This document shows positions 1 to 5,919 of a stretch of DNA of 7,939 nt, piece by piece. The first letter of the stretch is position 1, and each line of letters begins with the position of its first letter. The notes under the pieces are model-generated. The model had not been told where the DNA came from, did no database searches, and worked only from the letters and a program-made list of their open reading frames with translations. This DNA comes from Candidatus Heimdallarchaeota archaeon (lineage in GTDB: Archaea; Asgardarchaeota; Heimdallarchaeia; JABLTI01): NCBI GenBank assembly GCA_030671945.1, contig DAOVHJ010000107.1:1-7939 (forward strand). Reading direction: 5' to 3'. The translations under genes were made by a program, and so were the position numbers.

Positions 1-392
1 TAACAGGCGGATTTGATTCGAGTAATTTTTGGATAACTTTTGTAGATGCTCTAAAAAATTGGATTTGGTGGATCTATCTTGCACTACTTCTATTCTTTAA
101 TATTGCATCAACAATATTTCTACAGTTTGGATACCAAAAAAGCAGAGCTGTTATTGTTTCTCCTTTATTCTCCATGGCAAGTTTAGTTGTACCTGTAATT
201 GGTGGTCTAGTTATTTTCTCTGAATGGTCTTCATATAGCATTGGGATAATTATTGCTAAATCTTTTGTGTTAGTATTAATTACAGGTGGAATTCTGCTTC
301 TCTCAATTGCTAGCACAAAAGAAACTGAAAAATTGGAAGATAAGAAAGATATCATGGAAAATAGTGTAGAAATTAAAAATTCGGAATATTAG
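1..392 (+). CDS. DMT-superfamily (EamA/NIPA-like) membrane permease, C-terminal part
   Basis: The reading frame is open from the left edge (first complete codon at position 3) to a TAG at 390-392, giving 129 residues without a start, so the gene begins outside the window. Numbering from that first codon, three hydrophobic segments are visible at about residues 20-42, 49-72 and 79-103. A charged, Lys/Glu-rich cytosolic tail of about 25 residues follows. The stretch FLQFGYQKSRAVIVSPLF, with a small-residue and proline-rich helix after it (VVPVIGGLVIFSEW), resembles the last transmembrane helices of drug/metabolite transporters, where the second half of the protein repeats the first. The substrate cannot be told: members export amino acids or metabolites, and NIPA-like members have been linked to magnesium. 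The gene converges on the deiminase gene and overlaps its stop codon by 4 bp. An internal ATG at 174 is not the true start, because the same frame continues upstream with membrane-helix sequence. Confidence 0.8.
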   Translation, partial: TGGFDSSNFWITFVDALKNWIWWIYLALLLFFNIASTIFLQFGYQKSRAVIVSPLFSMASLVVPVIGGLVIFSEWSSYSIGIIIAKSFVLVLITGGILLLSIASTKETEKLEDKKDIMENSVEIKNSEY

Positions 393-1288
393 TCTCTAAG
401 TATCGGACAAGTCATGCAATGAGGACCTCCTCCACCTTTAACTAGCTCAGTTCCTTTAATCGGAATTACTTCTACACCTCTTTGCTCTAGTTCTCGAATA
501 ATTCTTCCGTTCCATTCATAAGAAATTACTTTACCAGGTTCAATTGTTAAGATATTTGGTCCAAATGCTGTTGCTTCTTCTCGAGAGATTGTAATGCACT
601 CATATCCTTTCTCTCTTAGATAATTTAGGAAAAATGTTCGTCGAACACCATCCTTTCTTATAATCGAAATTTCTTTAACACTCACAGAAGGTTCATGAAT
701 GACACACAAATCATGATTTACAATCATAAATGCCCCATCTAAATGTACCCGATAATCTGCCAATGGTATGCTAACGATTTCTTCTATTGCTTTGTCTTGA
801 AATCCTTGTATTATTTGTTGTATACCCATGTGGTTAGATCTTGGACCATAGCCAACCGCGAGAATGCTTTTATCGAAATAGAGAACATCTCCTCCTTCTA
901 GTTTGCCCGGATCAGCTATTTTCATAAAAACTGGTATGTGTCTCTTAAGAGCTTCTTCTGCAATTATTGGTTCAAATGCTCTTCCTTCAACTGCCATATT
1001 CATTACAATTAATCCTTGATTACAAACAGAAACTATATCCCGAGTAAACAACATGTTTGGATATTTAACTTCAGCAATTAAGTCTGTAAGAAGTATTACG
1101 TGAACACCATTATTATGAAGAATTGTTATAAAATCATCAAATTCCTCTTGCAAACGTGGTAAATCAGGTATGGTTCTAAACTTGTAGTAGTCAAGAGTTC
1201 TACCTGTAATTTTTTTAATCTCATCACCAGGTCTATGCATTAATACCGTCTGTAATTTCCCTATCTCAGAATTAATACCAAATTTCAT
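389..1288 (-). CDS. arginine deiminase-type guanidino hydrolase (short form)
   Basis: This 299-residue protein belongs to the guanidino-group-modifying superfamily (arginine deiminase, dimethylargininase, amidinotransferase). The family motifs occur in order: MHRPGDE at 17-23, FTRD at 81-84, EGGDV at 131-135, HLDG at 182-185, and GGGGPHCMTCP at 285-295. Compared with known arginine deiminases, these supply the expected acidic residues D84, E131 and D184, the general base H182 and the nucleophile C291. The set looks intact. Arginine deiminase hydrolyses arginine to citrulline and ammonia, and FTRD and GGP-x-C favour that activity over dimethylargininase. At 299 residues it lacks room for the extra helical domain of the roughly 400-residue bacterial ArcA, so the exact substrate is uncertain and no symbol is given. 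No signal peptide is seen, so it is probably cytosolic. The ATG lies 21 bp after the SWIM gene's stop with no clear Shine-Dalgarno. No carbamoyltransferase, carbamate kinase or arginine antiporter gene is nearby. Confidence 0.85.
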   Translation of the reverse strand: MKFGINSEIGKLQTVLMHRPGDEIKKITGRTLDYYKFRTIPDLPRLQEEFDDFITILHNNGVHVILLTDLIAEVKYPNMLFTRDIVSVCNQGLIVMNMAVEGRAFEPIIAEEALKRHIPVFMKIADPGKLEGGDVLYFDKSILAVGYGPRSNHMGIQQIIQGFQDKAIEEIVSIPLADYRVHLDGAFMIVNHDLCVIHEPSVSVKEISIIRKDGVRRTFFLNYLREKGYECITISREEATAFGPNILTIEPGKVISYEWNGRIIRELEQRGVEVIPIKGTELVKGGGGPHCMTCPILRD

Positions 1289-1309
1289 TTAAGCAACCAA
1301 CCGAGTGAA

Positions 1310-2200
1310 TTAATCATTCTCATATGATAATTTGGTAAGTTTACTTTTAACTATTTCACTCGCTTTTTTGTAACTCAAATCTAACAATTCAGCAAATTTT
1401 GGATCAGAAAAAGATACTTTATTGTTTTCTTTATCACTAATTTCTCTTTCAAGTTTAGTTATTTTTATTATATCAGTTAACTTTACTTTTTGATTTATTT
1501 CCCAGAAAGAAGATACATCTATTTTCCTTTCAATTAGCTTGTTGCTTCTTTGCACTACATTCGTTTTCTTCAGTGGTTTATGTTCTTGTTTTGTTGTAAT
1601 TCGTTGATATTGTCGCATTATCTCTCTTATTTCAATCCTAGATTTCCCACGAATTAATAGTAATGTGAATGAATCATATTCTATTATATCTGAAAGAATG
1701 TAGTAAACAGCAGCTGTATGCTTACAGGGATTTGCCCAATCAGAACAAGTACACGAAGTTAAGAGATCATCGTCGTTACTTGGAAATAATGGATAATTGA
1801 ACCTCATAAAAATCTTAGAAAGGTCTTCCGGAAATTTATCAATCAGTAATTTAGAAAAAAGTGAAGCATTCCCAGCCATTTGCTCGAGTATATTTTGCCA
1901 AGCATGATCAGTTAAAATTTGAAGTTTAATTGTTACAGAATAAGGCTTTATTTTGGTTCCTTGAACTTTCGCTCGTATACAACCCTTTTCAATTTCTAAA
2001 CTTCTTATTTGACCCTCTCGAGCATAAAAACGACCTTGAATGATTCTTTTATCGTATTCAAAAAATTCAAGAGCTTCTAACCATTTTTTGGACCACCATT
2101 GATTACCAAATTTTCCATCGGGATTTTTCGGTCTAACGCCATCCCGCACTTTTCTTAACTTGGTTTGAAAATGCTTTAATCTAGGGTCCAATGAAGTCAT
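1310..2200 (-). CDS. SWIM zinc-finger protein, partner of the SNF2 ATPase
   Basis: This is a 296-residue soluble protein. Its diagnostic element is the SWIM motif CxC-x6-CxH (C150, C152, C159, H161), a zinc-chelating fold known from bacteria, archaea and eukaryotes and thought to bind DNA or protein. The N-terminal half includes GNQWWSKKWLEALEFFEYD (about 32-50), then RGRFYAREG-like sequence (RIIQGRFYAREGQIRSLEI, about 52-70). This Trp-rich opening is typical of prokaryotic SWIM proteins encoded beside SNF2 helicases. The C-terminal 120 residues are Lys/Glu/Ser-rich and low in recognisable motifs, possibly partly disordered or helical. The gene starts 4 bp after the SNF2 stop codon, and a GGGAGGG sequence inside the end of the SNF2 gene is spaced to serve as its ribosome-binding site, which supports this ATG and points to translational coupling. 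The likely role, inferred from family and context, is as a cofactor of the SNF2 ATPase in DNA transactions. No enzymatic domain is visible. Confidence 0.88.
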   Translation of the reverse strand: MTSLDPRLKHFQTKLRKVRDGVRPKNPDGKFGNQWWSKKWLEALEFFEYDKRIIQGRFYAREGQIRSLEIEKGCIRAKVQGTKIKPYSVTIKLQILTDHAWQNILEQMAGNASLFSKLLIDKFPEDLSKIFMRFNYPLFPSNDDDLLTSCTCSDWANPCKHTAAVYYILSDIIEYDSFTLLLIRGKSRIEIREIMRQYQRITTKQEHKPLKKTNVVQRSNKLIERKIDVSSFWEINQKVKLTDIIKITKLEREISDKENNKVSFSDPKFAELLDLSYKKASEIVKSKLTKLSYEND

Positions 2201-2204
2201 TAAA

Positions 2205-5200
2205 TCAGTTCCCTCCCATAGTCAGTTTACGTAAGCTAAGAATCTCTCTTATTTGCTCAGTTGACATTTCGGTTAACCAAGATTCACCAGTGCCAATTAC
2301 ACTATCTGCTAGCTCTTTCTTTTGTTCTATTAACTGGTCGATATTTTCCTCAAGGGTTCCTACGCTAATGAATTTATGAACAAAGACGTTCTTTTTCTGA
2401 CCAATTCTGTAAGCTCTATCAGTAGCTTGATTTTCTACAGAGGGATTCCACCAGCGATCAAAATGGAAAACATGATTTGCTGCTGTAAGATTAAGCCCTA
2501 CTCCACCTGCTTTTATTGAGAGTATGAAAATTTTTGGAGATCCTTCATCTGTACTTTGAAATCTTTTGATTAACTCTTCTCGTTCTCTTTGAGGTGTTCC
2601 ACCGAAAAGAAGTAACACATCTTTATCCAATACTTCTTGTAGATAATCCCTCAATAATTGTCCTAATTCAGCATATTGAGTAAAAATCAATGCTTTCTCG
2701 TTATTTGCAATCACTTCGGATAACATTTCAATTAATCTATCTAATTTTCCTGAACGACCCTGTAAATCAATGGATGATTCATGCATAAATTGTACGGGAT
2801 GATTACAAATCTGTTTTAACTTAGTTAATGCAGCGAGAATCAAACCCTTCCTAGATATACCTTGTGAATCAGAAAGTCGTTTAATTAAATCCTTAACAAC
2901 TGCTTCATACAAAACACATTGTTCTTCTGTCATTGAACAATACACTTTGAACTCGTTCTTCTCTGGAAGGTCTTTGATGATGGTAGGATCAGTCTTTAGT
3001 CTTCTGAGAATGAAGGGTTGGACTAATCTAGCTAATTGTTTCAACCTAAGAGAATTTTGCTTATTTTCACTAGAACTAACATATGTTTCTTTGAATTTCT
3101 TTAAGGAACCTAGATATCCTGGATTTAGAAATTCGAGAATAGACCACAATTCTTCAAGGCGATTTTCAATTGGAGTACCAGTTAACGCAATTCGATAATC
3201 ACTATTTAGTTTCTTTATTTTTCTAGATTGTTTTGTTGAGGGATTCTTAATATTTTGAGCTTCATCAATAATTATCGTTGACCAATTGAATTGAGAGAGA
3301 ACTTCAAAATCTCTTTGAGCAAGATTGTATGTAGTTATTATCAAATCATAATTAGATGTATTTTCGATGAATCGTTCATCTAGGATGCGTTTTGACCCAT
3401 GATGAATCATAGTATTAAGTGAGGGAGCAAAACGTTGTATTTCCCTAAGCCAATTACCAAGAATAGAAGTTGGACAAATAATCAGTGCAGGTTCAGCGGT
3501 GGGATTTTCATTTCTTTCGTGTAGAAGATAAGCAATCACTTGGATTGTTTTTCCTAAACCCATGTCATCAGCAAGGCATGCTCCAAAACCATATTGTTTC
3601 AAATAAAGCAACCAGGAATAGCCTTTTTCTTGATATGGACGTAATGTTCCTACAAAATTCTCTGGAGCATCAAGGATTTCAACTCGACTTTTTTCTATGA
3701 TTTTTTGTAAACTGTCATTGAAATCTCCTTTTATTATTAGATCAAATTTTTGTCTATCAATAAAATCCTCGTTTTCCATTTCAAGTTGAAGAATATCGTT
3801 CATTCGAAGATTATTATAATATTCTTTGAAGAATTCCACAGCTTCATCCAGTTCTTCTTGATCTAATTTCAGCCATTTTCCTCGAAGTTGAACAAATGGA
3901 ACTTTCAATTCCGATAATTTTTCAAACTCATCAATTGAAATCCTCATATCATCAATAACAAATTGCCAATCAAAATCGATCAAAGTATTATATGTGAATA
4001 GGTTATACGATTTGTTAGCTGATGAATCATCTTTATCCAAATCCAGCTGTAATCCCAATCTACTATTAGGGTTCTTCCACCAAGATGGTAGAAACACTCC
4101 AAAATCATTTGCTTCTAATTGGACTGAATAAACTTCCAGAAATTCTAAAGCTTCTCTGTCATCAAGTTGAACATCACTTGGAAAAGTAGTCTCTAAACTT
4201 TCACCGATTTTCGGAAAGATTATAGAAGCTTCAGCTAGATCTTTTAGCAACCTTTCTTGAGGGTCTTCGAATTTTTCTTGCAAATAACTGATTGTTCCTG
4301 CTTTACTTTGCCAAACATCCTCAGCAGGAATAATTAGACTAATATCATCTTGATTTTGTAAATAGAATTCTAAGCGCCAACTTCTTTCTCCAACCTCAAA
4401 ATCCGGAGGTAATAATTTGAAGCAGGTACGAAAATATGTTTCTGGTATTTCTCGAAAGATGTTTTTTTGCCAAGATTGGATTGTACCATTGAAATAAGCA
4501 AAATCTTTAGTGGAACATTTTAACTCTACCTGAGTTGGATTGAAAAGTGATTTGAACCAATCCTCAACTAATTCATTAATCCTTTCTGATTGATCACTTT
4601 TTTGCTTAGGCAAATGAATAGAGAGCTTTCTCCTGAGAAAAGAATCAATTGTTTTATTTATGAAAGTAAGAACTATTTCTTGTGAACTCAAATCCTTATT
4701 GAAAAAAGACAAACAATAGTAAGGAATGGATTTAACCAGCAAGTTAAACGATTGCAGAATTCTATTGGGTATTATCGCTTCCCAAATTCCAGTAAAAATA
4801 GTGTTCTCAGAATCCTGACTGATCACTTTTGTAGCTGGAAAATAAGAATTAATTGAAATTATCTCCAAACTAAATCTAGCAACTTCGGTCCAAAATTTCA
4901 AAGAATCACTAAAGATAACTCCCTTTGGAGGTGTTTCAGGTAAGGACAACAAGAAATCTAAGGCATCATATAAATCAAGATTCAAGGTATTAACTTGCCA
5001 ATAATTAAACTCCAAGTCTTTCTCATGCTTTAATGCATCAGTGATCTTATTGATGGAAATTACCGGATTATTGGTTGCTGTTGGTAGATTCATAGCAAGC
5101 CAATTTGGTCTAAATGCTAAATTCTCATCTTGTTTTATAGACATTATTTTTAGTAATTCCAATAATCTACTAAAGTTGACTGTATATGGATGCTTTTTCT

Positions 5201-5327
5201 CAAGAATATTGATGTTTCTAATATCTACTTGGTAGCTTCTCTCAAATATTTTAGTATTCTCTGCCCAAAGATGAAAGTTATCTGTATCCCAAATAGAATG
5301 GAGAATTTCCAAGAAAGTTACACCCAA
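2205..5327 (-). CDS. SNF2-family DNA-dependent ATPase/helicase with SNF2-associated N-terminal region
   Basis: A 1040-residue SWI2/SNF2 (superfamily 2) ATPase that probably translocates on double-stranded DNA to remodel protein-DNA complexes. The ATPase motifs are complete: RPYQ at 563-566, Walker A DMGLGKT at 588-594, CPTSILGNW at 618-626, DEAQ at 688-691, LTGTPIENRLEELWS at 715-729, ALIFTQY at 879-885, SIKAGGVGLNL at 937-947 and QATDRAYRIGQ at 967-977. Ahead of the motor, residues about 388-503 (VFLPSWWKNP, LIDFDWQF, LRGKWLKLD) match the SNF2-associated domain of prokaryotic SNF2 proteins. Residues 1-370 are divergent, but LEILHSIWDTDNFHLWAE at 6-23 resembles the conserved N-terminus of that family. 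DEAQ in place of DEAH is usual in this group. The first codon is TTG at 5325-5327, with an in-frame stop three codons upstream. A second TTG at codon 6 (5310-5312) is also plausible and fits the promoter spacing better. The gene is first in the cluster with the SWIM gene. Confidence 0.95.
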   Translation of the reverse strand: MGVTFLEILHSIWDTDNFHLWAENTKIFERSYQVDIRNINILEKKHPYTVNFSRLLELLKIMSIKQDENLAFRPNWLAMNLPTATNNPVISINKITDALKHEKDLEFNYWQVNTLNLDLYDALDFLLSLPETPPKGVIFSDSLKFWTEVARFSLEIISINSYFPATKVISQDSENTIFTGIWEAIIPNRILQSFNLLVKSIPYYCLSFFNKDLSSQEIVLTFINKTIDSFLRRKLSIHLPKQKSDQSERINELVEDWFKSLFNPTQVELKCSTKDFAYFNGTIQSWQKNIFREIPETYFRTCFKLLPPDFEVGERSWRLEFYLQNQDDISLIIPAEDVWQSKAGTISYLQEKFEDPQERLLKDLAEASIIFPKIGESLETTFPSDVQLDDREALEFLEVYSVQLEANDFGVFLPSWWKNPNSRLGLQLDLDKDDSSANKSYNLFTYNTLIDFDWQFVIDDMRISIDEFEKLSELKVPFVQLRGKWLKLDQEELDEAVEFFKEYYNNLRMNDILQLEMENEDFIDRQKFDLIIKGDFNDSLQKIIEKSRVEILDAPENFVGTLRPYQEKGYSWLLYLKQYGFGACLADDMGLGKTIQVIAYLLHERNENPTAEPALIICPTSILGNWLREIQRFAPSLNTMIHHGSKRILDERFIENTSNYDLIITTYNLAQRDFEVLSQFNWSTIIIDEAQNIKNPSTKQSRKIKKLNSDYRIALTGTPIENRLEELWSILEFLNPGYLGSLKKFKETYVSSSENKQNSLRLKQLARLVQPFILRRLKTDPTIIKDLPEKNEFKVYCSMTEEQCVLYEAVVKDLIKRLSDSQGISRKGLILAALTKLKQICNHPVQFMHESSIDLQGRSGKLDRLIEMLSEVIANNEKALIFTQYAELGQLLRDYLQEVLDKDVLLLFGGTPQREREELIKRFQSTDEGSPKIFILSIKAGGVGLNLTAANHVFHFDRWWNPSVENQATDRAYRIGQKKNVFVHKFISVGTLEENIDQLIEQKKELADSVIGTGESWLTEMSTEQIREILSLRKLTMGGN
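2211..2217 (-). promoter_or_regulatory. ribosome-binding site of the SWIM gene, inside the SNF2 gene
   Basis: On the minus strand this reads GGGAGGG, containing the GGAGG Shine-Dalgarno core, 10 bases before the SWIM ATG. It overlaps the codons for the last glycines of the SNF2 protein, so ribosomes ending SNF2 translation would finish next to the SWIM start. This fixes the SWIM start codon and suggests translational coupling. Confidence 0.6.
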
Positions 5328-5335
5328 GTATAATT

Positions 5336-5349
5336 AAATTATATAATTT
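5336..5349 (-). promoter_or_regulatory. palindromic TATA element upstream of the SNF2 gene
   Basis: AAATTATATAATTT is a perfect 14-bp palindrome sharing the 10-base core ATTATATAAT with the kinase TATA box. Its centre is about 16 bases from the TTG at 5327 and about 31 bases from the TTG at 5312. With a normal archaeal box-to-start distance, transcription would begin near 5317, which favours a nearly leaderless mRNA read from the second TTG. Being symmetric, it could also fire rightward into the intergenic region. Confidence 0.4.
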
Positions 5350-5610
5350 TGTGTATTGATATTTACTATAGAAATTATTAAACAATGGTATGATTGGCAT
5401 ATTGTCTAATAAATACTGAAAAAAAGTGAAACAAATCCAAAATTTTTTTCTGATTATTTATCAAAGGTACAAGGATCTATTTGAATTTAAGTTAGAGTTT
5501 TTTCGGAAATAAAAGAACAAATTAATTGTAAAATCACTTAAAATAGTTAATTAATTACCTTCAGATAATTGTAGCAAAACTTTGCAAGTTTAGTTCAATA
5601 ACTGAAAATG

Positions 5611-5637
5611 CTAATGACTTTAGAATCATTAGTTTTT
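5611..5637 (+). terminator. hairpin followed by T5, terminator-like
   Basis: CTAATGA and TCATTAG form a perfect 7-bp stem around an 8-base loop, followed directly by TTTTT. Flanking AAA and TTT could extend the stem past a G-T pair and one mismatch. Read rightward it looks like a factor-independent or U-rich terminator, yet no gene precedes it on the plus strand. It could end a short untranslated RNA or be part of a structured leader. The stem is AT-rich and weak. Confidence 0.3.
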
Positions 5638-5729
5638 ACCAATACAGTGAGGTGTCTCACCATCAGAATATTCAATAATAATTATTAGTGACAACTATTC
5701 TTAGAATATGAATTTCCATCAATAATTAA

Positions 5730-5756
5730 ACTGATCATAATCAGTGTTGTTTTTTC
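5730..5756 (+). terminator. second hairpin followed by a T-rich run
   Basis: ACTGAT-CATA-ATCAGT is a perfect 6-bp stem with a 4-base loop. A T-rich tract follows within a few bases (TGTTGTTTTTTCC). Like the hairpin about 120 bases upstream, it has rightward terminator form without an upstream plus-strand gene. Confidence 0.3.
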
Positions 5757-5787
5757 CACTTTTAACATTCTTTTTATCATAAAATTT

Positions 5788-5806
5788 ATACAATATTGGA
5801 AGATTA
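5788..5806 (+). repeat. imperfect direct repeat, copy 1
   Basis: ATACAATATTGGAAGATTA recurs at 5839-5856 with two substitutions and one missing G. The two copies start 51 bases apart, about five DNA helical turns. This copy contains the 8-bp palindrome CAATATTG. Confidence 0.4.
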
Positions 5807-5838
5807 TTATACATAGCATAAATGAGGTAAATATAGCC

Positions 5839-5856
5839 ATACAATCTTGAAGAGTA
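5839..5856 (+). repeat. imperfect direct repeat, copy 2, adjoining the kinase TATA box
   Basis: ATACAATCTTGAAGAGTA is the second copy of the repeat at 5788-5806. It ends 4 bases before the palindromic TATA element at 5861. Tandem sites in this position could bind an activator or autoregulator of the kinase gene. This is inferred from position only. Confidence 0.4.
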
Positions 5857-5860
5857 AACA

Positions 5861-5874
5861 ATATTATATAATAT
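5861..5874 (+). promoter_or_regulatory. archaeal-type TATA box for the histidine kinase gene
   Basis: ATATTATATAATAT is a perfect 14-bp palindrome centred about 52 bases before the kinase ATG. With the usual archaeal spacing of about 25 bases from box centre to transcription start, the transcript would begin near 5892 and carry a leader of about 28 bases that includes the GAGGT ribosome-binding site. The A-rich stretch just upstream (GTAAACA) could serve as a BRE. In so AT-rich a region the match is suggestive, not decisive. Confidence 0.5.
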
Positions 5875-5909
5875 GAATTTCGTGAAACATTTTGTTTTAA
5901 GAAATATCT

Positions 5910-5914
5910 GAGGT
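5910..5914 (+). promoter_or_regulatory. ribosome-binding site of the histidine kinase gene
   Basis: GAGGT matches the Shine-Dalgarno core (GGAGGTGA). It lies 5 bases before ATG 5920 and 8 bases before the in-frame ATG 5923. It supports a start at one of these two adjacent codons and does not separate them firmly. Confidence 0.6.
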
Positions 5915-5919
5915 CCTAT

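Larger units (their letters stand above)
5328..5919. other. divergent intergenic region with palindromes and hairpins, no gene
   Basis: These 592 bases separate the divergently transcribed SNF2 and histidine kinase genes. All frames are broken by frequent stops and I see no start with a supported coding frame. It is very AT-rich. Structure includes AAACTT-TGC-AAGTTT at 5577-5591, the hairpin at 5611-5632, GTGAG-GTGT-CTCAC at 5647-5660, the palindrome TAATAATTATTA at 5676-5687, TATTCT-T-AGAATA at 5696-5708, the hairpin at 5730-5745, and CAATATTG at 5791-5798. Palindromic TATA elements sit at both ends. At this base composition some short palindromes are expected by chance, so only the denser cluster at 5577-5756 stands out. 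No tRNA cloverleaf or known riboswitch was recognised. Confidence 0.6.

Noticed and set aside
174..392. A stand-alone 72-residue plus-strand protein starting at ATG 174
   Set aside because: The same frame is open upstream to the window edge and encodes a further membrane helix, so this is the end of a larger permease.
2191..5235. Several short plus-strand open frames inside the SNF2 gene (for example 2947-3198, 3485-3700, 5041-5235)
   Set aside because: They lie opposite a gene with complete, ordered ATPase motifs, show no family resemblance, and are expected as antisense shadows.
389..5327. An anti-phage system of the DISARM type or similar, suggested by the SNF2 ATPase
   Set aside because: No methyltransferase, DUF1998-type protein, phospholipase D-like nuclease or other defence partner is present. 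The SNF2-associated domain plus SWIM partner fits the common housekeeping-type pair better.
5328..5919. CRISPR array, tRNA, insertion-sequence end or replication origin in the intergenic region
   Set aside because: There are no regularly spaced identical repeats, no cloverleaf, no transposase remnant with flanking duplications, and no clustered origin-type repeats. The only repeat is a single imperfect pair.
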